Shown one piece after another: positions 47,066 through 55,484 of a DNA stretch of 64,000 bases. A program made the position numbers and the translations under genes. The DNA lies in contig NZ_LT629689.1 of assembly GCF_900102035.1 (NCBI RefSeq), positions 2,898,001-2,962,000 on the forward strand, written 5' to 3'. The notes below the pieces were generated by a model that was not told the origin of the DNA, did no database searches, and worked only from the letters and a program-made list of their open reading frames with translations. Origin of the DNA: Pseudomonas extremaustralis (GTDB lineage Bacteria > Pseudomonadota > Gammaproteobacteria > Pseudomonadales > Pseudomonadaceae). Within the stretch, counting starts at the first letter, position 1. Each line of letters begins with the position of its first letter.

Positions 47066-47846
47066 ATATCTTCTGCTGCTTGCCGCCCTGATGTGCGCAG
47101 GCATGGCCAATGCCGACAACAGCAAGGCCCACGCCCCCACTGTGGTCGGCGCCGACGGTTTCAAGGAACCGCTGACCAAGCTCAAGTTCAATCCGGGCCT
47201 GGACCAGCGCGAGTTCGAGCGTTCGTCGCTGAACGCCCTCAACGTCTATGACCCGCTGGAGTCATGGAACCGTCGCGTGTACCACTTCAACTACCGCTTC
47301 GACCAATGGGTGTTCCTGCCGGTAGTCGACGGTTACCGCTATGTCACGCCAAGCTTCCTGCGCACCGGCGTGAGCAACTTCTTCAACAACCTGGGCGACG
47401 TGCCCAACCTGTTGAACAGCCTGTTGCAACTCAAGGGTCACCGCTCCCTGGAAACCACCGGGCGCCTGCTGCTCAACACCACGATCGGCATCGCCGGCCT
47501 GTGGGACCCGGCGACCGCCATGGGCCTGCCGCGCCAGACCGAAGACTTCGGCCAGACCCTGGGCTTCTATGGCGTGCCCGCCGGCGCCTACTTGGTGCTG
47601 CCGATTCTCGGCCCGTCGAACCTGCGCGACACCGGCGGTTTGATCGTCGATTACAGTGCGGAAAACGAGATCAACTTCCTCAACGTGGCCGAAGTCAGCT
47701 CCAACCACCCGGAGATCTGGGCCCTGCGCGTCGTCGACAAGCGTTACCAGACCAGCTTCCGCTATGGCCAACTGAACTCGCCGTTCGAGTATGAAAAGGT
47801 GCGCTACATCTATACGGAATCGCGCAAGCTGCAGATTGCTGAGTAA
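47058..47846 (+). CDS. MlaA/VacJ-family protein without lipobox
   Basis: A 262-residue MlaA-family protein starting with GTG 7 bases after GGAG. The family signature DPLESWNRRVYHFNYRFDQW and the later FNNLGDVPN, LLNTTIGIAGLWDP and GVPAGAYLVLPILGP segments are clear. MlaA removes mislocalised phospholipids from the outer leaflet of the outer membrane. Typical members are lipoproteins; here the signal peptide ends AGMANA with no lipobox, as the lone cysteine follows Leu-Met. It would then be released as a soluble periplasmic protein or held by its amphipathic helices. It is coupled to an exported hydrolase gene. Confidence 0.88.
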   Translation: MAKYLLLLAALMCAGMANADNSKAHAPTVVGADGFKEPLTKLKFNPGLDQREFERSSLNALNVYDPLESWNRRVYHFNYRFDQWVFLPVVDGYRYVTPSFLRTGVSNFFNNLGDVPNLLNSLLQLKGHRSLETTGRLLLNTTIGIAGLWDPATAMGLPRQTEDFGQTLGFYGVPAGAYLVLPILGPSNLRDTGGLIVDYSAENEINFLNVAEVSSNHPEIWALRVVDKRYQTSFRYGQLNSPFEYEKVRYIYTESRKLQIAE

Positions 47847-48152
47847 ACGCTGACAAAAAAGGCCATTCGATTGAATGGCCTTTTTCATTGCAGTGTCCGC
47901 GAAACCAACACCGGCATTCGCCCCCCGCCCCTTTCCTGCGACAGCCCAGCCCCGCGCTGACCTTCAGCAAGGGAGCCCTCAGTCGTCGAGCAAAACCAAT
48001 CCGCTGCGTCCTGCCATGAATCGGAGATCCGTAAAACGTGAGACGGTACAGGCATAACGCGGCGCAGGGCTTCTCGGGCACATTGTTGAGGCTCGCGGAT
48101 GGCCGGTGCTACCATGCGCAACCGCCTGTCATGGCAAGGAATCTCCTGGTTT
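47847..48152. other. intergenic region with terminator
   Basis: 306 bases containing the terminator at 47861-47885. No other feature is evident except the AAGGA ahead of the TetR-type gene at 48136. Confidence 0.7.
47861..47885 (+). terminator. Rho-independent terminator of the hydrolase/MlaA-like operon
   Basis: Stem GGCCATTC / GAATGGCC with loop GATT followed by TTTTT. Confidence 0.9.
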
Positions 48153-48758
48153 ATGAGCACCATTCGCGAGCGCAACAAAGAAAAGATCCTGCGGGCGGCG
48201 AGCGAGGAGTTTGCCGACAAGGGCTTCGCCGCGACCAAAACCAGCGACATCGCCGCCAAGGCCGGGCTGCCCAAGCCCAACGTCTACTACTACTTCAAGT
48301 CCAAGGACAACCTCTACCGCGAGGTGCTCGAAAGCATTATCGAGCCGATCCTCGCCGCCTCCACGCCATTCAACCCCGAAGGCGAACCGGCGGCGGTGCT
48401 GAGCAACTATATCCGCTCGAAAATCCGTATCTCCCGCGACCTGCCTTTCGCCTCCAAAGTGTTTGCCAGCGAAATCATGCACGGCGCCCCGCACCTGAGC
48501 GTCGATCAGGTCGAACAGCTCAATGCCCAGGCCAAGCACAACATCGACTGCATCCAGAGCTGGGTGGATCGCGGCTTGATCGCCGCGATTGACCCCCATC
48601 ACCTGATGTTCAGCATTTGGGCCGCGACGCAGACATATGCGGATTTCGATTGGCAGATCTCGGCGGTGACGGGCAAGGCCAAGTTGGAAGAGGCCGACTA
48701 TGAGGCGGCGGCGCAGACGATCATTCGGTTGGTACTCAAGGGCTGCGAACCCGACTGA
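48153..48758 (+). CDS. TetR-family regulator, RutR/YcdC-like
   Basis: A 201-residue regulator with an N-terminal TetR helix-turn-helix (TSDIAAKAGLPKPNVYYYFKSKDNLY, residues about 30-55, longest matching run split by the recognition helix). The C-terminal domain resembles E. coli RutR (HLMFSIWAATQTYADF near residue 150 and the AQTIIRLVLKG end). RutR senses uracil/thymine. This gene sits next to the gcl cluster as in P. aeruginosa (PA1504 position), so a purine/glyoxylate-linked ligand is possible. AAGGA precedes the ATG at 48153; an in-frame ATG upstream at 48099 is less likely. Confidence 0.9.
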   Translation: MSTIRERNKEKILRAASEEFADKGFAATKTSDIAAKAGLPKPNVYYYFKSKDNLYREVLESIIEPILAASTPFNPEGEPAAVLSNYIRSKIRISRDLPFASKVFASEIMHGAPHLSVDQVEQLNAQAKHNIDCIQSWVDRGLIAAIDPHHLMFSIWAATQTYADFDWQISAVTGKAKLEEADYEAAAQTIIRLVLKGCEPD

Positions 48759-48780
48759 ACGAGCGCGGTGCCTGTGCCAA

Positions 48781-48866
48781 TCGGGAGCAGGCCCCCTCCC
48801 ACACCTGACCGTATTCACCGATAGAAATGTGTAAACCCAATCAAATGTGTGGGGGCTTGCTCCCGA
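48781..48866. repeat. REPIN of the GGGAGCAAGCCCCC type
   Basis: The left arm TCGGGAGCAGGCCCCCTCCC (48781, then ACAC) and right arm GTGTGGGGGCTTGCTCCCGA (48847-48866) are inverted. This is a second REP sequence family, different from the GCTCGCGAA type. It lies between convergent genes. Confidence 0.85.
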
Positions 48867-48891
48867 TAACGCCATTGCAGTCATTGCAATA

Positions 48892-49332
48892 TCAAGCACT
48901 CACCCCGGCATCCGCCCACAACCCCACCCCCTCGATCGCCGTGATCGCGCATTGTTCATCAATATCCGGCGTATCCCCGCTGATCCCGATCGCCCCCAGT
49001 ACCCCGCCGGCCTGATCCCGAATCAACACCCCACCCGGCGCCGGCACCACGCTGCCCTGCCCCAGACTGTTCAATGCGGCGATAAACGCCGGGCGTTGCT
49101 GTGCGTCCAGTGCCAGCAAGCGCGAGCCTTTGCCCAGGGCAATCGCGCCCCAGGCTTTGCCAATGGCGATGTGCGGGCGTAACAGGCTGGCGCCGTCTTC
49201 ACGTTGCAGGGCGATCAGGTGGCCGCCGCTGTCGAGGACCGCGATGGTCAGCGGTGCGGCTGAAATCGTGCGGCCCGCGGTGATGGCCTGACTGGCCAGT
49301 TGAGTGGCGATTTTCAAGGTTAAAGCGCTCAT
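48892..49332 (-). CDS. GlcG/HbpS family protein
   Basis: A 146-residue single-domain protein of the GlcG/HbpS (DUF336) family, with PGGVLIRD and VGAIGISGDTPDIDE segments near the C-terminus as in heme-binding HbpS and GlcG. It has no signal peptide. It is divergent from gcl, sharing its regulatory region, and is found beside glyoxylate/glycolate genes in other pseudomonads. The role is unknown; heme or cobalamin-type small-molecule binding is reported for relatives. Confidence 0.88.
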   Translation of the reverse strand: MSALTLKIATQLASQAITAGRTISAAPLTIAVLDSGGHLIALQREDGASLLRPHIAIGKAWGAIALGKGSRLLALDAQQRPAFIAALNSLGQGSVVPAPGGVLIRDQAGGVLGAIGISGDTPDIDEQCAITAIEGVGLWADAGVSA

Positions 49333-49392
49333 GGTGCCGTCCTTCTTTGGTTATGGGGAAAGCGATGGAGGCCTGTTAAATCAGATGCCAGA

Positions 49393-49431
49393 ACGACAAA
49401 TAGAACACAATATTTTTATACTATGTATACA
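49393..49431 (+). promoter_or_regulatory. putative gcl promoter with GntR-type operator
   Basis: TATACT at 49417-49422 could be a -10 with ACGACA (49393-49398) as a weak -35 at 18 bases. TGTATACA (49424-49431) overlaps the expected start of transcription. The TGTNNACA form fits FadR/GntR-type operators. Confidence 0.45.
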
Positions 49432-49539
49432 ATAATTCCAAATACTCTCTACAAAACCCGCAAAACGGGCAAAAATATCCGAAAATAAAATGCATTGACC
49501 TGTGCCGCCAGCCATGAATACACTCCAATCAAACACCAC

Positions 49540-49549
49540 TTGTATACAA
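49540..49549. promoter_or_regulatory. second TTGTATACAA operator upstream of gcl
   Basis: A perfect 10-bp palindrome 27 bases before the gcl start, sharing TGTATACA with the site at 49424-49431 and about 117 bases (11 helical turns) from it centre to centre. The arrangement suggests repression by a dimer at both sites or by a loop. Confidence 0.5.
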
Positions 49550-49576
49550 TTACAAAACGCAAGAGGCACCAATATC

Positions 49577-51352
49577 ATGAGCAAAATGAGAGCAATCGAA
49601 GCCGCCGTTCTGGTGATGCGCCGCGAAGGCGTGGACACCGCCTTCGGTATCCCAGGCGCCGCGATCAACCCGCTGTATTCGGCCCTGCAGAAGATGGGTG
49701 GCATCGATCACGTCCTTGCTCGCCACGTAGAAGGTGCCTCGCACATGGCCGAGGGCTACACCCGCGCCAAGGCCGGCAATATCGGCGTATGTATCGGCAC
49801 CTCCGGCCCGGCGGGCACCGACATGGTCACGGGCTTGTACAGCGCCTCGGCCGACTCGATCCCGATCTTGTGCATCACCGGCCAGGCGCCGCGCGCACGG
49901 ATGCACAAGGAAGACTTCCAGGCCGTGGACATCACCAGCATCGTCAAGCCGGTGACCAAGTGGGCGACCACCGTGCTTGAACCGGGCCAGGCGCCTTACG
50001 CGTTCCAGAAAGCCTTCTACGAAATGCGCTCCGGCCGCCCCGGCCCAGTGCTGATCGACCTGCCGTTCGACGTGCAGATGGCCGAGATCGAATTCGACAT
50101 CGACGCCTATCAGCCGCTGCCGTTGGCCAAGCCACTGGCCACGCGCATCCAGGTCGAGAAAGCCCTGGCCCTGCTGGACCAGGCCGAGCGCCCGCTGTTG
50201 GTCAGCGGGGGCGGGGTCATCAACGCCGACGCCAGTGACCTGCTGGTGGAATTCGCCGAGCTGACCGGCATCCCGGTGATTCCGACCCTGATGGGCTGGG
50301 GCAGCCTCCCCGACGATCACCCGTTGATGGTGGGCATGGTCGGCCTGCAAACCTCCCATCGCTATGGCAATGCCACGTTGCTGAAGTCGGACGTGGTGCT
50401 GGGCATCGGCAACCGCTGGGCCAACCGTCACACCGGTTCGGTGGAGGTCTACACCGAAGGGCGTAAATTCATTCACGTCGACATCGAGCCGACCCAGATT
50501 GGCCGCGTGTTCACCCCGGACCTCGGCATCGTTTCCGACGCCGGTTCCGCGCTGACGATGTTCATTGAAGTGGCCCGCGAATGGAAAGCCGCCGGCAGGC
50601 TCAAGGACCGTAGTGCCTGGCTCCAGGACTGCCAGCAACGCAAGGCCACTTTGCAGCGCAAGACCCACTTCGATGCGGTGCCGGTCAAGCCGCAACGGGT
50701 GTATGAAGAGATGAACCGGGTGTTCGGCAAAGACACTTGCTATGTCAGCACCATCGGCCTGTCGCAGATTGCCGGCGCGCAGTTCCTGCATGTATACAAG
50801 CCACGGCACTGGATCAACTGCGGCCAGGCCGGCCCGTTGGGCTGGACCATTCCGGCGGCGCTCGGCGTGGTCAAGGCCGACCCGAGCCGCAAAGTCGTGG
50901 CGCTGTCGGGCGACTATGACTTCCAGTTCATGATCGAGGAGCTGGCCGTGGGCGCGCAGTTCAAGCTGCCGTATATCCACGTGGTGGTGAACAACGCCTA
51001 CCTGGGACTGATCCGCCAGGCCCAGCGCGGGTTTGAAATGGACTACTGTGTGCAGTTGTCTTTCGACAACCTCAATGCCCCGGAACTCAACAGTTATGGT
51101 GTGGATCACGTCGCCGTCGCCGAAGGCCTGGGATGCAAGGCCCTGCGCGTGTTCGAGCCGGGCCAGATCCAACCGGCGTTGCGCAAGGCTCAGGAAATGA
51201 TCGAAGCATTCAAGGTGCCGGTGATCGTTGAGATTATCCTTGAGCGCGTGACCAATATTTCCATGGGCACCGAAATCAACGCCATCAACGAATTCGAAGA
51301 CCTGGCTCTGGTCGGCAACGATGCGCCGACTGCCATTTCCCTGCTCGATTAA
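49577..51352 (+). CDS. gcl: glyoxylate carboligase (tartronate-semialdehyde synthase)
   Basis: A 591-residue thiamine diphosphate enzyme (E. coli 593). At the position where relatives carry the ThDP-activating glutamate it has Val51 ([14 protein letters not shown]), the exact exception known for Gcl. The ThDP motif is GDYDFQFM...NNAYLGL. It joins two glyoxylates to tartronate semialdehyde with loss of CO2, the first step of the glycerate pathway used in purine and C2 catabolism. The ATG at 49577 is the family start. hyi follows after 10 bases. Confidence 0.97.
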   Translation: MSKMRAIEAAVLVMRREGVDTAFGIPGAAINPLYSALQKMGGIDHVLARHVEGASHMAEGYTRAKAGNIGVCIGTSGPAGTDMVTGLYSASADSIPILCITGQAPRARMHKEDFQAVDITSIVKPVTKWATTVLEPGQAPYAFQKAFYEMRSGRPGPVLIDLPFDVQMAEIEFDIDAYQPLPLAKPLATRIQVEKALALLDQAERPLLVSGGGVINADASDLLVEFAELTGIPVIPTLMGWGSLPDDHPLMVGMVGLQTSHRYGNATLLKSDVVLGIGNRWANRHTGSVEVYTEGRKFIHVDIEPTQIGRVFTPDLGIVSDAGSALTMFIEVAREWKAAGRLKDRSAWLQDCQQRKATLQRKTHFDAVPVKPQRVYEEMNRVFGKDTCYVSTIGLSQIAGAQFLHVYKPRHWINCGQAGPLGWTIPAALGVVKADPSRKVVALSGDYDFQFMIEELAVGAQFKLPYIHVVVNNAYLGLIRQAQRGFEMDYCVQLSFDNLNAPELNSYGVDHVAVAEGLGCKALRVFEPGQIQPALRKAQEMIEAFKVPVIVEIILERVTNISMGTEINAINEFEDLALVGNDAPTAISLLD

Positions 51353-51362
51353 GGAGAACCCT

Positions 51363-52145
51363 ATGCCGCGCTTTGCCGCCAACCTGTCCATGCTGTTTAC
51401 CGAACAGGATTTCCTCGCTCGCTTCAAGGCCGCTGCCGATGTCGGCTTCACCGGGGTGGAGTACCTGTTCCCGTATGAATTCAACTGCGCCGAGATCAAG
51501 GCACAACTCGATGCCAACGGCCTGACCCAAGTGCTGTTCAACCTGCCGGCCGGCGACTGGGCCAAGGGCGAACGCGGGCTGGCGTGCCACCCGGATCGGG
51601 TCGAGGAGTTCCGTGCCGGGGTCGACCTGGCCATCGCCTATGCCCAGGTGCTGGGCAATACCCAGGTCAACTGCCTGGCGGGCATCCGGCCGCAGGGCGT
51701 GGACGACGAAACCCTGGAAAAAACCTTTGTCGCCAACCTCAAGTACGCCGCCGACAAACTGCAAGCGGCAGGCATCAAGCTGGTGATGGAAGCGATCAAC
51801 ACCCGCGACATGCCTGGCTTCTACCTGAACAACACCGCCCAGGCCCTGACGATTCGCGAGCAGGTGGGCAGCGCCAACCTGTTCCTGCAATACGACATCT
51901 ACCACATGCAAATCATGGAAGGCGACCTGGCCCGTACGCTGGCCGCGCACTTGGGTGAGATCAACCACATCCAACTGGCCGACAACCCAGGCCGTAACGA
52001 ACCGGGCACCGGCGAGATCAACTACCGCTTCCTGTTCGAGCATTTGGACCGCATTGGCTACCAGGGCTGGATCGGCTGTGAATACAAGCCGCTGACCACC
52101 ACCGAAGCAGGTCTGGGCTGGCTCAAAACCCATAACGCCATCTGA
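51363..52145 (+). CDS. hyi: hydroxypyruvate isomerase
   Basis: A 260-residue TIM-barrel enzyme of the xylose isomerase-like fold, typical Hyi length (258 in E. coli). Metal-binding positions are in LVMEAINTRDMPG (Glu), FLQYDIYHMQIMEG (Asp/His), HIQLADNPGRNEPG and WIGCEYKP (Glu). It interconverts hydroxypyruvate and tartronate semialdehyde. AAGGAG precedes the ATG at 51363. Confidence 0.96.
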   Translation: MPRFAANLSMLFTEQDFLARFKAAADVGFTGVEYLFPYEFNCAEIKAQLDANGLTQVLFNLPAGDWAKGERGLACHPDRVEEFRAGVDLAIAYAQVLGNTQVNCLAGIRPQGVDDETLEKTFVANLKYAADKLQAAGIKLVMEAINTRDMPGFYLNNTAQALTIREQVGSANLFLQYDIYHMQIMEGDLARTLAAHLGEINHIQLADNPGRNEPGTGEINYRFLFEHLDRIGYQGWIGCEYKPLTTTEAGLGWLKTHNAI

Positions 52146-52205
52146 CTGACAACACCTGATCCCTATGGCAGGTCGCTGCCTACCGAATAAAAAGAGGATT
52201 GAATC

Positions 52206-53096
52206 ATGGCTAACATCGGATTTATCGGCACCGGCATCATGGGCCAACCCATGGCCGCCAACCTGCAGAAAGCCGGCCACCAACTGTTCCTGTCCGAACA
52301 CCACGGCAAAGCCCCACAAGCGCTGATCGACGCCGGCGCGGTGGCCCTGGCCAACCCGCAGCAGGTGGCCCTGGAAGCCGAGTTCATCATCGTCATGGTG
52401 CCCGACACCCCCCAGGTGGAGGACGTGCTGTTCCGCGCCGACGGTGTGGCCGCCGGCCTGTCGCCGGACAAGGTGGTGATCGACATGAGTTCGATCTCCC
52501 CCACCGCCACCAAAACCTTTGCCACCAGGATCAACCAGACCGGCGCACAGTACCTCGACGCACCGGTGTCTGGCGGCGAAGTCGGGGCCAAGGCCGGTAC
52601 CTTGAGCATCATGGTCGGTGGCGAACCGCAGACATTTGAACGCGCGTTGCCACTGTTGCAGTGCATGGGCAAGAACATCACCCTCGTCGGCGGCAATGGC
52701 GACGGCCAGACCGCCAAGGTCGCCAACCAGATCATCGTCGCCCTGAACATCCAGGCGGTGGCCGAAGCGCTGCTGTTCGCCGCGAAAAACGGCGCCGACC
52801 CGGCCAAGGTGCGCGAAGCACTGATGGGCGGCTTTGCCTCGTCGAAGATCCTGGAGGTCCATGGTGAACGCATGATCAAGGGCACCTTCGATCCGGGCTT
52901 CCGTATCAACCTGCACCAGAAAGACCTGAACCTGGCCCTTACCGGTGCCAAAGAGCTGGGGATCAACCTGCCGAACACCGCTGGCACCCAGCAAGTGTTC
53001 AGCACCTGCACCGCCCTCGGTGGCGGCAACTGGGACCATTCGGCGCTGATCAAGGGGCTGGAGCATATGGCGAACTGCTCGATCCGCGACAAATAA
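52206..53096 (+). CDS. glxR: tartronate semialdehyde reductase
   Basis: A 296-residue beta-hydroxyacid dehydrogenase. The Rossmann motif GFIGTGIMGQPMAANL is at the N-terminus, the substrate-binding DAPVSGGEVGAKAG lies near residue 118, and the catalytic lysine is in GQTAKVANQI. It reduces tartronate semialdehyde to D-glycerate with NAD(P)H. It ends the gcl-hyi-glxR operon. GAGGA precedes the ATG. Confidence 0.96.
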   Translation: MANIGFIGTGIMGQPMAANLQKAGHQLFLSEHHGKAPQALIDAGAVALANPQQVALEAEFIIVMVPDTPQVEDVLFRADGVAAGLSPDKVVIDMSSISPTATKTFATRINQTGAQYLDAPVSGGEVGAKAGTLSIMVGGEPQTFERALPLLQCMGKNITLVGGNGDGQTAKVANQIIVALNIQAVAEALLFAAKNGADPAKVREALMGGFASSKILEVHGERMIKGTFDPGFRINLHQKDLNLALTGAKELGINLPNTAGTQQVFSTCTALGGGNWDHSALIKGLEHMANCSIRDK

Positions 53097-53110
53097 CCCC
53101 ACCACGCCCC

Positions 53111-53135
53111 CTGTAGGGGCGGGCTTGCTTGCGAA
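53111..53135. repeat. single REP arm
   Basis: CTGTAGGGGCGGGCTTGCTT followed by GCGAA, one arm of the repeat family, directly behind glxR without a partner arm. Confidence 0.7.
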
Positions 53136-53262
53136 GGGCGCGACCCGTTCATTCGTGCCTGTTGGTTGGCGCGTACCGGCCGTCGAACACTCAGGAAACA
53201 CCGCATGGACAGCCCCTTCGAATCCCCCTAGGCTTGCTCGATATTCGATTCAGGCAGGTTTT

Positions 53263-54087
53263 ATGGACAGCAACAACGACTGGCGCCAGCGCCTCTACGT
53301 CATGGTTTTTCAAAGCGACACCGTCGCCGGGCGGCGCTTTGACGGCATCCTGCTGCTGATCATCCTCGCCAGCCTGGTGGTCGTGATGCTCGACAGCATC
53401 GACCAGGTGCACCAGGACTATGCCGATGTACTGGCCTATATCGAGTGGGGCTTCACGCTGATTTTCCTGATCGAGTACGGCCTGCGCCTGTACTGTTCGC
53501 CCAAGCCGCTGCGCTATGCCTTCAGCTTTTATGGGCTGGTGGATTTGCTGGCCATCGTGCCCGGCATTCTCGCGCTGTATTACAGCGACGCGCAGTACCT
53601 GCTGATCATTCGTATCATTCGGATGCTGCGGATTTTCCGCGTACTCAAACTCAGCCCCTACCTCAAGCAAGCCAACTACCTGATGGCGGCACTGCGCGGC
53701 AGCAAGCAGAAGATCGTGGTGTTCCTGCTCAGCGTGTGCACCCTGGTGACGGTATTCGGCACCTTGATGTACGTGATCGAAGGCCCGGAACATGGGTTTA
53801 CCAGTATCCCCAAGGGCATCTACTGGGCGATCGTGACGCTGACCACCGTGGGCTTTGGCGATATCGTGCCCAAGACACCCCTGGGCCAGGTGATTTCGTC
53901 GCTGGTGATGATCACCGGTTATTCGATCATCGCCGTACCCACCGGTATTTTTACCGCCGAACTGGCCAGTGCCATGCGCGGTGAGCAACTGCAAACCGAC
54001 TGCCCGGTGTGCAAGAAGAGCACCCATGAACCCAACGCGGCGTTCTGCTCACGCTGTGGCAATGCACTGTTTAAGAAACTGGAATAA
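53263..54087 (+). CDS. voltage-gated-type potassium channel with C-terminal zinc ribbon
   Basis: A 274-residue channel subunit. S1 to S6 are visible: S1 about residues 24-45, S4 as LIIRIIRMLRIFRVLKL (arginines every third residue), and a pore loop with selectivity filter TTVGFGDIVP near residue 200. The last 25 residues form a four-cysteine zinc ribbon (CPVCKKSTHEPNAAFCSRCG). The filter TVGFGD indicates K+ selectivity in tetramers. The ATG at 53263 has a weak GGCAGG upstream. A channel gene (PA1496) also occurs near the sulfate-binding protein gene in P. aeruginosa, from memory. Confidence 0.9.
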   Translation: MDSNNDWRQRLYVMVFQSDTVAGRRFDGILLLIILASLVVVMLDSIDQVHQDYADVLAYIEWGFTLIFLIEYGLRLYCSPKPLRYAFSFYGLVDLLAIVPGILALYYSDAQYLLIIRIIRMLRIFRVLKLSPYLKQANYLMAALRGSKQKIVVFLLSVCTLVTVFGTLMYVIEGPEHGFTSIPKGIYWAIVTLTTVGFGDIVPKTPLGQVISSLVMITGYSIIAVPTGIFTAELASAMRGEQLQTDCPVCKKSTHEPNAAFCSRCGNALFKKLE

Positions 54088-54183
54088 GCAAAGTGCGTTT
54101 TAATCTTTAAACGTCTATGCGGCCCCGGCTATAGTCGCTGGCAAAATGCCTCCCCTCTTCTCTCGAACAATAAGGAATGAGCA

Positions 54184-55188
54184 GTGAAAAAACTCGTAAG
54201 CGCCTCTCTTCTGGCCGCCGGCCTTGCCCTGGCGAGCGCCGTCCAGGCGGCCCCGGTCACTCTGCTCAACGTCTCCTACGACGTAATGCGCGATTTCTAC
54301 AAGGACTACAACGCAGCCTTCCAGAAGCACTGGGATGCCGAGCACCCGAACGACAAGCTGACCTTGCAGATGTCCTTCGGCGGCTCCAGCAAACAAGCGC
54401 GCTCGGTGATCGACGGCCTGCCGGCCGACGTGATTACCATGAACATGGCCACCGACATCAACGCCCTGGTCGACAACGGCAAACTGGTGCCGGACAACTG
54501 GGTCACCCGCCTGCCGGACAACAGCGCGCCGTTCACCTCCGCCACCGTATTCATCGTGCGCAAAGGCAATCCGAAAGCCCTGAAAGACTGGCCGGACTTG
54601 CTCAAGGATGGCGTGCAGGTGATCGTCCCCAACCCGAAAACCTCGGGTAACGGCCGCTACACCTACCTGTCGGCCTGGGGTTATGTGCTGAAAAACGGTG
54701 GCGATGAAGAGAAGGCCAAGACCTTTGTCGGCAAGCTGTTCAAACAGGCACCGGTGCTGGACACCGGTGGCCGCGCCGCAACTACCACGTTCATGACCAA
54801 CCAGATCGGCGACGTACTGGTGACCTTTGAAAACGAAGCGGAAATGATCGCCCGTGAATTCGGCCGTGATCAGTTCGAAGTGGTCTACCCAAGCGTCTCC
54901 GCCGAAGCCGAGCCGCCGGTGTCGGTGGTCGACAAAGTGGTCGACAAAAAAGGCACCCGCGGGGCTGCCGAAGACTACCTGAAATACCTGTGGTCACCGG
55001 AAGGCCAGGAAATCGCCGCCAACAACTACCTGCGCCCGCGTGATCCAAAGGTACTGGCCAAGTACACCGACCGCTTCCCGAAAGTCGACTTCCTGTCGGT
55101 GGAGAAAACCTTTGGTGACTGGCGCACCGTGCAGAAAACCCACTTCAATGATGGCGGGGTGTTCGACCAGATCTACTCCGGCCAATAA
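54184..55188 (+). CDS. sulfate/thiosulfate ABC substrate-binding protein
   Basis: A 334-residue periplasmic protein, GTG start 7 bases after AAGGA. The signal peptide ends near AVQA (about residue 22), followed by LLNVSYDVMRDFYKDYNAAF and later SGNGRYTYLSAWGYV and GGRAATTTFM, signatures of Sbp/CysP sulfate-binding proteins. No cysT/cysW/cysA lies in the window downstream or upstream, so it works with a transporter encoded elsewhere. Corresponds by context to P. aeruginosa PA1493 (cysP). Confidence 0.92.
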   Translation: MKKLVSASLLAAGLALASAVQAAPVTLLNVSYDVMRDFYKDYNAAFQKHWDAEHPNDKLTLQMSFGGSSKQARSVIDGLPADVITMNMATDINALVDNGKLVPDNWVTRLPDNSAPFTSATVFIVRKGNPKALKDWPDLLKDGVQVIVPNPKTSGNGRYTYLSAWGYVLKNGGDEEKAKTFVGKLFKQAPVLDTGGRAATTTFMTNQIGDVLVTFENEAEMIAREFGRDQFEVVYPSVSAEAEPPVSVVDKVVDKKGTRGAAEDYLKYLWSPEGQEIAANNYLRPRDPKVLAKYTDRFPKVDFLSVEKTFGDWRTVQKTHFNDGGVFDQIYSGQ

Positions 55189-55200
55189 GTGAATCGCCCC

Positions 55201-55285
55201 CTGTAGGAGCCGGCTTGCTGGCGATGCAATCTTGAAGCTGGCGGCGTTGCCACTGGCCTCATCGCCGGCAAGCCGGCTCCTACAG
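55201..55285. repeat. REPIN, GAGCCGGCTTGC type
   Basis: CTGTAGGAGCCGGCTTGCTG begins the left arm (55201-55225); the right arm (55261-55285) is its reverse complement in 24 of 25 positions. It lies behind the sulfate-binding protein gene and may also serve as its transcription end. Confidence 0.9.
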
Positions 55286-55484
55286 TATTCGGGTTACATC
55301 GGTGGGGTCACGCCATCCTTGCCTGCGCAAATGTCCTGGGCCGTAACGGTCCTATCCGCCTCTCCTGATCAACGTTTCAGTCATCAATGCCCGGCATGAG
55401 TGTTATCACCGCCAGCGGCCTACTACCCTTTGGGTCTTGCCTTTATTCTCGCTCGCTATCTTCCTTCGCTTTTTTGAGAACACC

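Noticed and set aside
49727..49760. Apparent loss of the catalytic glutamate in the carboligase (Val51)
   Set aside because: Val at this position is the known natural state of glyoxylate carboligase, not a defect.
49550..51634. Long minus-strand open frame opposite gcl
   Set aside because: Antisense shadow of gcl with unusual His/Gln/Arg-rich composition and no family features.
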